From: Flavobacteriales bacterium
GTDB taxonomy: Bacteria; Bacteroidota; Bacteroidia; Flavobacteriales_D; Sanyastnellaceae
Assembly: GCA_947457325.1 (NCBI GenBank)
Contig: CANGVU010000094.1
Span: forward strand, 1-5,961
Direction: 5' to 3'
Length of the DNA: 5,961 bases
Made by a program: the position numbers and the translations under genes. Position 1 is the first letter of the stretch. Each line of letters opens with the position of its first letter. Below, one piece after another: positions 1-5,961 of this stretch. The notes under the pieces are model-generated. The model saw only the letters and a program-made list of their open reading frames with translations, was not told the DNA's origin and ran no database searches.

Positions 1-360
1 AAGGATGATTTGGGAATTGAACGAAGCAACTCGGATTTGTCTGATTGGGCGAGTCAAGGGATATTGCTATTAAACACAACCCTTACTGTTGCCCAAGACC
101 AACCCCTTTCTCATGCCGACTTCGAATGGGAAAAATTCACTGATCGGGTGATTCAACGATTGGCCTCTCAATCCAATTCACTTGTTTTTATACTTTGGGG
201 AAAGCATGCACAGCGCAAAAAAGCATTGATTCCACAAAAAAGGCATTTGATCATAGAAAGTGCTCATCCATCTCCACTCGGCGCTTACAGAGGATTCTTT
301 GGGTCAAAACCTTTTTCAAGGGTTAATTCCTTTCTTTCAGAAGAAATTCAATGGGGTTGA
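1..360 (+). CDS. ung: Uracil-DNA glycosylase, family 1 (3' part, cut by window edge)
   Basis: This enzyme removes uracil from DNA as the first step of base-excision repair. The reading frame is open from base 1 (K-D-D-L-G-I-E), so the gene starts before the window and about 119 C-terminal residues are visible. The TTG at 10 is internal, not a start. Family landmarks, counted from base 1, are the LLLN strand (22-25), the FILWGKHAQ segment (63-71), and the DNA-intercalating leucine loop HPSPL (89-93) followed by R-G-F-F-G. The loop contains the catalytic His of the family. The protein ends in I-Q-W-G, close to the family's usual I-D-W ending, so the C terminus is intact. The GQDPYH motif with the catalytic Asp lies outside the window. 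The last 13 bases overlap the 3' end of the convergent rluF gene. Confidence is high because the motifs match throughout. Confidence 0.96.
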   Translation, partial: KDDLGIERSNSDLSDWASQGILLLNTTLTVAQDQPLSHADFEWEKFTDRVIQRLASQSNSLVFILWGKHAQRKKALIPQKRHLIIESAHPSPLGAYRGFFGSKPFSRVNSFLSEEIQWG

Positions 361-1082
361 ACCAAACCAGTCTTATTGTCGAAAGTGGCAGCAGCTTTTT
401 TTAACTCCGTTAGCTCATCAATGGTCAAATGACGCCATTTGCCGATGGGCAAATCCAGTTGAATGTGCATGATACGGACCCGCTTCAAACTTTCTACTTC
501 ATAACCCAACTCTTCACACATCCTTCGGATTTGTCGGTTAAGTCCTTGTGTTAAAATGATTTTAAAAGACTTTGGTCCCCTTTGTTTCACCACACAAGGT
601 TTGGTCACTGTATCCAATATGGCAACACCGGTACTCATTTTTTCAATGAAATCCGGACGAATGGTTTGTCGAACGGTTACCCAATATTCTTTCTCGTGGT
701 TGTATGAAGTTCTTAAAATGGGGTTGACAATGTCACCATCATTGGTCAGTAATATCAAACCATGGGAGGCCTTATCCAAGCGACCAATGGTATAGATGCG
801 CTGCTTAAAATTCAAATAGTCAATGATATTGTTCTCATCATTCTCAGAAGTGCACACAATACCAACGGGTTTGTTAAATGCGATGTACAACTTCTGAATA
901 GGGGAGTGGGATACCAATTTACCATCCACTTTTACCTCATCCGTCTCCGCAATTTTGGTTCCCAATTCAGGAACTTTACCATTGATGGTGACCTTGCCGC
1001 GCTCAATGTATTCATCTGCCTTGCGCCGAGAACAAAAGCCTGATTCACTTAAAAACTTATTGATGCGTATGGGGTACTCCAT
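348..1082 (-). CDS. rluF: 23S rRNA pseudouridine synthase, RluF type (RsuA/RluB/E/F family)
   Basis: This enzyme isomerises a uridine to pseudouridine in 23S rRNA; E. coli RluF acts on U2604. The protein has 244 residues. An N-terminal S4 RNA-binding domain spans about residues 4-60 (RINKFLSESGFCSRRKAD), followed by the synthase domain from about 65. GRLD at 100-103 carries the catalytic Asp (D103), and GLNRQIRRMCEELGYEV lies near 180-196. This latter motif, together with HEKEYWVTV, matches RluF better than RluB, RluE or RsuA. The long charged C-terminal tail of E. coli RluF is absent. I chose the ATG at 1082; a TTG two codons upstream (1088) is possible but less likely. It lies 9 bases downstream of the pruA stop with no promoter box seen between them, so it is probably co-transcribed with pruA. 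The exact substrate uridine is inferred from homology. Confidence 0.93.
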   Translation of the reverse strand: MEYPIRINKFLSESGFCSRRKADEYIERGKVTINGKVPELGTKIAETDEVKVDGKLVSHSPIQKLYIAFNKPVGIVCTSENDENNIIDYLNFKQRIYTIGRLDKASHGLILLTNDGDIVNPILRTSYNHEKEYWVTVRQTIRPDFIEKMSTGVAILDTVTKPCVVKQRGPKSFKIILTQGLNRQIRRMCEELGYEVESLKRVRIMHIQLDLPIGKWRHLTIDELTELKKAAATFDNKTGLVQPH

Positions 1083-1091
1083 AATCAACGA

Positions 1092-2717
1092 TTAACCCAA
1101 AAAAGGATACTTGTAATCTCTTGGAGTTACAAAAGTTTCCTTGATGGTTCTTGGGCTTACCCAACGGATCAAATTTAAATAGCTACCTGCTTTGTCATTG
1201 GTTCCACTTCCGCGCGCTCCACCAAAAGGTTGTTGACCAACAACTGCCCCGGTTGGTTTGTCATTGATATAGAAGTTACCTGCTGCATTCTCCAATGCCA
1301 AACATGCTTCCTCGATTGCGTATCGATCTCTCGAAAAAATGGCACCTGTTAATGCATAATCTCCAGTCTCATCTACCAGCTTCAATGTTTGACTCCATTC
1401 GGTATCAGGATAAACATAAATGGTAATAACTGGACCAAAAATCTCTTCGCACAAGGTTTTGAATTTTGGATTGGTCGTCAATACAACGGTTGGCTGAATA
1501 AAATAACCTTCGGTGTCATCACAATGTCCACCTACCAATATCTCTGCATCAGTTTGGGTTTTGACATAATCAATGTAGGATTTAATCTTATCAAAAGCTT
1601 TTTTATCGATGACAGCGTTGATGAAGTTATTGGTATCTGCAGGACTTCCCATTTTAAAGTCATTGACATCTGCAACAACTTTACTTTTGACCATTGGCCA
1701 AATGGATGCAGGAATATAGGCACGAGATGCTGCGCTGCATTTTTGTCCTTGAAACTCAAAAGCACCGCGTGAAATAGCAGTAGCCACTTCATCTGCATTA
1801 GCAGATGGGTGGGCAACAATAAAGTCTTTTCCTCCCGTCTCACCAACGATTCTGGGGTAGGTTCGGTAAAGATCCAAATTGTTTCCAATCTCTTTCCACA
1901 AATGCTTGAATACCTCAGTGGAACCTGTAAAATGCAATCCAGCAAAGTCTTTGTGTTTAAAAACAACTTCACCAGCCGTTGGTCCATCGGCAGCCACCAT
2001 GTTGATTACACCATCAGGGAGACCTGCTTCATGCAACAACTCCATGATAATCTGAGCACTGTATAGCTGACTGTCTGCTGGTTTCCATACCACTACATTG
2101 CCCATTAAGGCCGCAGCTGCAGGGAGATTAGCCGCGATGCTTGTAAAATTGAATGGTGTTATAGCGAAAACAAAACCCTCCAAAGGACGATATTCAAGTC
2201 TGTTCCACATACCGGGCAATGAACCAGGTTGGTCCATGTAAATCTGTTGCATGTAGGTAACATTGAATCGGAAAAAGTCAATTAACTCGCATGCCGCATC
2301 AATCTCAGCCTGCATCACATTTTTACTTTGGGCGAGCATGGTCGCAGCATTCATACGGTCTCTGTATGGACCAGCCAATAGATCAGCGGCCTTTAAAAAT
2401 ATGGATGCTCTGTGTTCCCAAGACAATTGTGCCCATTGTGCCTTTGCATTCAATGCAGCATCAATGGCTGCGCTAACATGGCTGGCATCTCCAATGTAGG
2501 CTGTGCCTATTTGTTTTTGATGCTCATGGGGTGGACATATAATATGGGTCTTATCAGTTTTAATTGCTTTTCCACCAATGTACAATGGAACTTCCAATTG
2601 GGAATTGTACATGTTGTGGTAGGTATCCATCAATCGCTGTCTTTCAGCACTGCCCGGCGCATAGGCCTTCACGGGTTCATTAATGGGTGTTGGAATTTTG
2701 TAATTACCTTTTGGCAT
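1092..2717 (-). CDS. pruA: 1-pyrroline-5-carboxylate dehydrogenase (L-glutamate gamma-semialdehyde dehydrogenase), ALDH4A1 type
   Basis: This enzyme oxidises L-glutamate gamma-semialdehyde, the open form of pyrroline-5-carboxylate, to glutamate with NAD+. It is the second step of proline catabolism. The protein has 541 residues and is a stand-alone aldehyde dehydrogenase rather than a PutA fusion. Visible landmarks are the N-terminal NEPVKAYAPGS (13-23), TPFNF with the oxyanion Asn (N190), the cofactor-site segment FTGSTEVF (263-270), VGETGG with the general Glu (E293), GQKCSAASR with the nucleophile Cys (C327), EEIFGPV (424-430), and NDKPTGAVVGQQPFGG (485-500), the substrate-carboxylate anchor loop of this subgroup. 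The ATG at 2717 fits the family's M-P-K-G start. A longer GTG start at 2765 would overlap the upstream gene and lie upstream of the promoter box at 2736-2743. No proline dehydrogenase gene is in the window. rluF follows after 9 bases. Confidence 0.96.
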   Translation of the reverse strand: MPKGNYKIPTPINEPVKAYAPGSAERQRLMDTYHNMYNSQLEVPLYIGGKAIKTDKTHIICPPHEHQKQIGTAYIGDASHVSAAIDAALNAKAQWAQLSWEHRASIFLKAADLLAGPYRDRMNAATMLAQSKNVMQAEIDAACELIDFFRFNVTYMQQIYMDQPGSLPGMWNRLEYRPLEGFVFAITPFNFTSIAANLPAAAALMGNVVVWKPADSQLYSAQIIMELLHEAGLPDGVINMVAADGPTAGEVVFKHKDFAGLHFTGSTEVFKHLWKEIGNNLDLYRTYPRIVGETGGKDFIVAHPSANADEVATAISRGAFEFQGQKCSAASRAYIPASIWPMVKSKVVADVNDFKMGSPADTNNFINAVIDKKAFDKIKSYIDYVKTQTDAEILVGGHCDDTEGYFIQPTVVLTTNPKFKTLCEEIFGPVITIYVYPDTEWSQTLKLVDETGDYALTGAIFSRDRYAIEEACLALENAAGNFYINDKPTGAVVGQQPFGGARGSGTNDKAGSYLNLIRWVSPRTIKETFVTPRDYKYPFLG

Positions 2718-2735
2718 AATCTCAATTTTGAGCCG

Positions 2736-2743
2736 CAAAGGTA
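2736..2743 (-). promoter_or_regulatory. Bacteroidota-type -7 promoter element before pruA
   Basis: The minus strand reads TACCTTTG here, an exact match to the TAnnTTTG -7 consensus of Bacteroidota housekeeping promoters. A TTG that could serve as the -33 element lies at 2769-2767, with 23 bases between them, at the long end of reported spacings. The box is 18 bases before the ATG at 2717, so the leader would be only about a dozen bases long. It sits in the 34-base gap after the stop codon of the upstream gene. An identical box precedes adk. It is a prediction from sequence only. Confidence 0.6.
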
Positions 2744-2751
2744 GGGAATCT

Positions 2752-4068
2752 TCACCGGCATTCACCCAATTGTGCTGCCTTCTTCAATAGCTTCCAATAG
2801 GTATTGCGGTAGAAAGGATATTGAAAAGTGTCATTGTGCCAAACGACGCAATAAACTCCGCCATATCGTTCTACATCATTCAATCGTTTTTCCATTTCTA
2901 TCATCACTTTTTCGGGTGATGCAATATTCATGTATCTTGGAGTAATGATGGCCTGATCCATAGCGCAAAATGGAATTTCCAGTACACTAGAAATTTTTTT
3001 ATTCTTGATATCAAACAAATAATAGGGTAATGAACAGCTGGTGCGCCATCCCGTCCTATCTGTAAATCCAATGCTGCTGTCCTCATCAACTCCTGCCAAC
3101 ATCAGTTGCTCCGCAAAATTGAAAGGATGAAACCGCTGAAAATGCTGTCGATTTTTGCGAATACTCGTACTGCTTTCAATCTGATCAAGAAAAGCCCTCC
3201 AATTGGCTGAGATGCCTTGCATACTTTGAGAGGATGCATAATTGCTCAAGCATCCAATCTCTCCATTTCCAGAATGAACCAACCCAACAATATTCCCAAT
3301 TTTCCCATCAGCCAAATGATATTGAGGATCATATTCAGGATGTTGTGTTATTGGACAAAAATAAAAAATGGGACGACTTTTGAAATTTACATTCTCATTA
3401 ATCATCCATTGAAAATGATTAAAAGGATCAATGCGATCTTTCGCAATTGGAAACAAAGCGAGTCGCATCAGTTCTTTCGAAACTCTTTTGATTGAATTTC
3501 CAAATCGATAACTACCCAAAGCCCTTTTTAAATGAACTTTCCAACGCTCCCCTTGGTACTTAAAAGGGCGATCTACGTTATGACTTATGCGGAAAGCTTT
3601 CTTTGGTAAATGCCATTTAAAGGTTGGTATTTTGGATTGAATGGTGGTCAGAATTCTCTCCGCACACTCATTGACCAAACACCGCTCATGCCAACGTTTT
3701 TCAACGACCAAAGAATGCACCGCACTTATGCGCTGGTGCATGTCTTTTTCCTCTTGCATGCATTCAGAATATTGAGAAAGCAAATAGAAAATTGTCGCCC
3801 AATCGTCAACAATTGCAGCGGTAGTGGGATGTGCAATTCCATTTCGCAAGGGAATAGGAACAAAATTGGGATTAAGCCAATGTCTTTCTAAATCGATCAA
3901 TAAAGTATCATCAAAGGTGATGTAGTGTTCTTCATTATCGAAAAAAGTAATGCCTTTGCATTGTTCATCAATTGACCAGTCTATTGGGCATGACAAGTAA
4001 TGTTGCTCAAGAAATTGAACTACATATTGCTTTAATACCAGCGCTTCTGAATTGGTGATCAATTTCAT
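2752..4068 (-). CDS. DUF7033 / polysaccharide deacetylase-like (CE4 fold) protein with degenerate active site
   Basis: The protein has 438 residues and no evident signal peptide or membrane segment. Residues about 85-150 resemble DUF7033 (DDWATIFYLLSQYSE, then a D-x-H-x-R segment), which in Bacteroidota precedes a NodB/CE4 deacetylase domain. That domain follows from about 160. It keeps DPFNHFQWM (about 214-222), YDPQYHL (246-252), RQHFQR (307-312), DSSIGFTDRTGWR (330-342) and the terminal VVWHND (408-413). Key residues differ from what I recall of the family. The HDVD motif is HNVD (163-166), so the presumed general base is Asn (codon AAC). The metal-binding HEIGLHP-type motif reads GEIGCLS (269-275), losing both His residues. 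The frame is intact, so this is not a broken gene. The ATG at 4068 was chosen over a TTG at 4086. Active relatives act on cell-surface polysaccharide; catalysis here is doubtful and the role is unknown. Confidence 0.8.
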   Translation of the reverse strand: MKLITNSEALVLKQYVVQFLEQHYLSCPIDWSIDEQCKGITFFDNEEHYITFDDTLLIDLERHWLNPNFVPIPLRNGIAHPTTAAIVDDWATIFYLLSQYSECMQEEKDMHQRISAVHSLVVEKRWHERCLVNECAERILTTIQSKIPTFKWHLPKKAFRISHNVDRPFKYQGERWKVHLKRALGSYRFGNSIKRVSKELMRLALFPIAKDRIDPFNHFQWMINENVNFKSRPIFYFCPITQHPEYDPQYHLADGKIGNIVGLVHSGNGEIGCLSNYASSQSMQGISANWRAFLDQIESSTSIRKNRQHFQRFHPFNFAEQLMLAGVDEDSSIGFTDRTGWRTSCSLPYYLFDIKNKKISSVLEIPFCAMDQAIITPRYMNIASPEKVMIEMEKRLNDVERYGGVYCVVWHNDTFQYPFYRNTYWKLLKKAAQLGECR

Positions 4069-4117
4069 TCTACTGCGAACATACAAAAAGTTGCGTGGTC
4101 ATTTAAAGGGATTGATG

Positions 4118-4125
4118 TACCTTTG
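4118..4125 (+). promoter_or_regulatory. Bacteroidota-type -7 promoter element before adk-obgE
   Basis: TACCTTTG matches the TAnnTTTG -7 consensus exactly and lies 22 bases before the adk ATG, in the 79-base divergent gap. The nearest upstream TTG is at 4091-4093, 24 bases away. This is slightly longer than the usual spacing, so the -33 element is weak or absent. The expected start of transcription is a few bases downstream of the box, giving a leader of roughly 15-18 bases. It would serve both adk and obgE. Confidence 0.6.
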
Positions 4126-4147
4126 AGCCTTATTCAAGAAATAGATC

Positions 4148-4735
4148 ATGGAACTTAACCTTATTTTATTTGGCCCTCCAGGAGCGGGTAAAGGAACACA
4201 AAGTGAATACCTTATTCAAAAATATAACCTAGTGCATCTGAGCACCGGTGATATTTTTAGGGCCAATATCAAAGGTGAAACGGCATTGGGTAAAGAAGCC
4301 AAAGCCTTTATGGACAGAGGTGAGTTGGTTCCTGATTCATTGACCATTGCCCTTTTGGAATCTGAGGTAAATAAAAGTCCTAATGCTCAAGGATTTATTT
4401 TTGACGGTTTTCCCAGAACCCAAGCTCAGGCAGAGGCCTTGGATTCATTTTTACAAGGTAAGGGTTCTTCCATTACCTGTTTGGTTGCATTGGAAGTGGA
4501 GGAGCAGGAGTTAAAGCAACGTTTATTGAAAAGAGGTGAAACATCTGGTAGAGCTGACGATGTTAATCCTGAAATCATTCAAAACAGAATCAACGTGTAC
4601 AATAGAGAAACCACACCAGTGGCGGATCATTATCGTTCACAGAACAAATACAAAGGCATCAATGGATTAGGTTCTATTGAAGAAATAGCAGAGCGTTTGT
4701 GCGCTGCCATAGATGAAGCCCGCGTGAACGCATAA
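4148..4735 (+). CDS. adk: Adenylate kinase, short-lid form
   Basis: This enzyme catalyses ATP + AMP = 2 ADP in the cytoplasm, balancing adenine nucleotides. The protein has 195 residues. The P-loop GPPGAGKGTQ is at 9-18, the AMP-binding STGD with its following Arg at 32-38, and DGFPRT at 86-91. RLLKRGETSGRADD (125-138) occupies the lid position, followed by the R-x-x-x-Y segment near 147-151. The lid is the short type: the roughly 30-residue insertion of the 214-residue E. coli enzyme, with its occasional Zn-binding Cys cluster, is missing, as is common in this phylum. The ATG at 4148 places the P-loop at the expected distance from the N terminus. obgE starts 3 bases after the stop, so the two are surely co-transcribed. 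In many Bacteroidota, as I recall, hpt precedes adk; here a divergent deacetylase-like gene does instead. Confidence 0.97.
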   Translation: MELNLILFGPPGAGKGTQSEYLIQKYNLVHLSTGDIFRANIKGETALGKEAKAFMDRGELVPDSLTIALLESEVNKSPNAQGFIFDGFPRTQAQAEALDSFLQGKGSSITCLVALEVEEQELKQRLLKRGETSGRADDVNPEIIQNRINVYNRETTPVADHYRSQNKYKGINGLGSIEEIAERLCAAIDEARVNA

Positions 4736-4738
4736 TCC

Positions 4739-5731
4739 ATGGCATCAGAAAACTTTGTAGACTACGTAAAAATATGTTGCCGCTCTGGGAAAGGTGGAGC
4801 TGGTTCAGCGCATTTTAGAAGAGAGAAATTCGTGCCCAAAGGTGGGCCAGATGGAGGAGATGGAGGAAGAGGTGGTCACATCATCATCAGAGGCAATGCT
4901 CAATTATGGACTTTGCTCCATTTAAAATACCGCAAACACGTTATTGCCGATCCTGGACAAGGTGGTATGGGTGCTCATAAAACTGGAGCAGAAGGCGAGG
5001 ATATTATTCTTGAAGTCCCTTTGGGAACCATTGCCAAGGATGCTGAAACGGGGATTGTTCATTTTGAAATTACTGAAGATCAACAAGAGTATATTTTGGT
5101 TGCTGGAGGAAGAGGTGGTCTTGGTAATAACCATTTTAAAACGGCCACCAATCAAGCGCCACATTATGCTCAGCCAGGAGAACCGGGCAAAGAGGAATGG
5201 AAAATCTTGGAACTTAAGGTGTTGGCAGATGTGGGTTTAGTAGGTTTTCCAAATGCAGGAAAATCAACTTTACTTAGCGTTGTATCAGCGGCCAAACCAG
5301 AAATTGCGGACTATCCTTTTACAACAATTGTTCCTAATTTGGGCATGGTTCGATACAGAGATCACCGCAGCTTTGTTATGGCTGATATTCCTGGTATCAT
5401 CGAGGGTGCTGCTGAAGGTCGCGGATTGGGCCATCGCTTTTTGAGACACATAGAACGCAATGCTTTGCTGCTTTTCATGATTCCATGTGATGCCAAAGAC
5501 ATTGTTGCAGAATACAATATTCTTTTGAATGAGCTGAAGAAGTTTAACCCTGAATTGTTGGATAAAAGAAGATTCCTGGTGATAACCAAAAGTGACATGT
5601 TGGATGATGTCTTGATGGCGCAAATGTCAGAATTGCTTCCTAAGGATGTTCCTCATATGTTCATTAGTGCTGTTACACAAATGAATATTGAAGCTTTGAA
5701 AGACGAACTTTGGAAACAGATGAATCGTTAA
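4739..5731 (+). CDS. obgE: Obg-family GTPase (ObgE/CgtA), ribosome assembly
   Basis: This is an essential low-affinity GTPase that binds the large ribosomal subunit during its assembly and is linked to the stringent response. The protein has 330 residues. The glycine-rich Obg domain spans about 5-160, with the [12 protein letters not shown] cluster at 35-46 and GGRGGLGN at 123-130. The G domain follows: G1 GFPNAGKST at 169-177, switch I around T195-T196, G3 [16 protein letters not shown] at 216-231, G4 TKSD at 283-286, and G5 S-A around 310. G4 has Thr where most GTPases have Asn (NKxD); Ser is what I recall in many Bacteroidota homologues. There is no C-terminal OCT domain, so the protein is the short form. 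The ATG at 4739 is 3 bases after adk. The TAA stop overlaps the opposite-strand TAA of the WYL gene. Confidence 0.97.
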   Translation: MASENFVDYVKICCRSGKGGAGSAHFRREKFVPKGGPDGGDGGRGGHIIIRGNAQLWTLLHLKYRKHVIADPGQGGMGAHKTGAEGEDIILEVPLGTIAKDAETGIVHFEITEDQQEYILVAGGRGGLGNNHFKTATNQAPHYAQPGEPGKEEWKILELKVLADVGLVGFPNAGKSTLLSVVSAAKPEIADYPFTTIVPNLGMVRYRDHRSFVMADIPGIIEGAAEGRGLGHRFLRHIERNALLLFMIPCDAKDIVAEYNILLNELKKFNPELLDKRRFLVITKSDMLDDVLMAQMSELLPKDVPHMFISAVTQMNIEALKDELWKQMNR

Positions 5732-5961
5732 TCCTGATTGTATTTTTCTAAGGCCTCTAGGAGTATGGAACTCATCTGACTTCTGATTTTAACCGGAGAT
5801 ACTACTTCCAAATCATTTCCAAAGGACAACAACTTGGCGTATAGTTCAGGTGAAGGGTATACCTCTAATTTGAACTCAATGAACGCATCCGTTTCTTTGG
5901 TTACCTTTTGTGAATCGTGCAACGGCTGCGTCTTTAATAATCTACCCGGTATGGGTTTCAT
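5728..5961 (-). CDS. WYL-domain transcriptional regulator (C-terminal part, cut by window edge)
   Basis: Only the last 77-78 residues are visible. The frame is open to the right edge, and the ATG at 5961 is probably internal because WYL regulators are usually about 300 or more residues long. The segment [11 protein letters not shown], then [14 protein letters not shown], then [17 protein letters not shown] and a final helix ending in K-Y-N-Q-D, matches the C-terminal extension (WCX) that follows the WYL domain in YafY/PafC-like regulators. Such proteins carry an N-terminal winged helix-turn-helix and are thought to sense nucleic acid or nucleotide ligands through the WYL domain. The DNA-binding part and the WYL motif itself lie outside the window, so target genes cannot be judged. 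It converges on obgE with overlapping stop codons. Confidence 0.8.
   Translation of the reverse strand: MKPIPGRLLKTQPLHDSQKVTKETDAFIEFKLEVYPSPELYAKLLSFGNDLEVVSPVKIRSQMSSILLEALEKYNQD

Noticed and set aside
1083..1088. TTG start for rluF two codons upstream of the ATG
   Set aside because: The ATG at 1082 gives the normal family N terminus just before the S4 domain; the extra residues M-I add nothing conserved.
1389..1987. Open frames of 127 and 151 codons on both strands inside pruA
   Set aside because: They lie wholly within a clearly conserved dehydrogenase gene in other frames and show no recognisable domain.
2718..2765. GTG start for pruA adding 16 residues
   Set aside because: It overlaps the upstream gene, lies upstream of a good -7 box, and the extension does not resemble the family, whose members start near M-P-K-G.
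2752..4068. Reading the deacetylase-like gene as a pseudogene
   Set aside because: There is no frameshift or internal stop, the length is full, and the fold landmarks persist, so a maintained but catalytically altered protein fits better.
4069..4086. TTG start for the deacetylase-like gene adding six residues
   Set aside because: An ATG is available at 4068, and the extra residues would be encoded partly by the possible promoter region.
4838..4882. GGTGG/GGAGG-rich repeat-like stretch in obgE
   Set aside because: It encodes the normal glycine-rich loops of the Obg domain and is not a separate repeat element.
1..5961. Defence system, mobile element, CRISPR array or biosynthetic cluster
   Set aside because: I saw no direct repeats, transposase, integrase, toxin-antitoxin pair or nuclease; the genes are ordinary housekeeping functions.

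Overview
The window is a compact piece of bacterial chromosome, about 43% GC by eye. It probably comes from a member of the Bacteroidota. Three lines of evidence support this: a TAnnTTTG-type -7 promoter element before two genes, no obvious Shine-Dalgarno sequences, and protein variants typical of the phylum (short-lid adenylate kinase, ObgE without the C-terminal OCT domain, ALDH4A1-type P5C dehydrogenase, and a DUF7033/CE4-like protein). There is no sign of a mobile element, CRISPR array, RNA gene or recent transfer. No stretch longer than about 80 bases lacks a gene.

Layout, left to right. Positions 1-360 (+) hold the 3' end of a uracil-DNA glycosylase gene (ung). It runs 13 bases into the convergent end of an rluF-type 23S rRNA pseudouridine synthase gene (348-1082, -). 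Upstream of rluF on the same strand is pruA (1092-2717, -), 1-pyrroline-5-carboxylate dehydrogenase, which catalyses the second step of proline breakdown to glutamate. Upstream of that is a 438-residue protein (2754-4068 plus stop, -) with the DUF7033 and polysaccharide-deacetylase (CE4) architecture but with most of its catalytic residues replaced. A 79-base divergent gap follows. Next comes a plus-strand pair, adk (4148-4735) and obgE (4739-5731), separated by 3 bases. The stop codon of obgE overlaps that of a convergent WYL-family regulator gene (5728 to the right edge, -), of which only the C-terminal part is visible.

Working logic. Most genes are housekeeping: DNA repair, rRNA modification, adenine nucleotide balance, and ribosome assembly GTPase. 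rluF probably reads through from pruA, because only 9 bases separate them. pruA appears to have its own promoter in the short gap after the deacetylase-like gene. adk and obgE form an operon transcribed from a promoter with the same TACCTTTG box. No pathway obviously links the deacetylase-like gene to its neighbours.

The region reads as ordinary core genome. I found no convincing undescribed multi-gene system. The item most worth a second look is the deacetylase-like protein: it keeps the fold landmarks, but the presumed general base Asp is Asn and both metal-binding His positions are lost, which suggests a pseudoenzyme.
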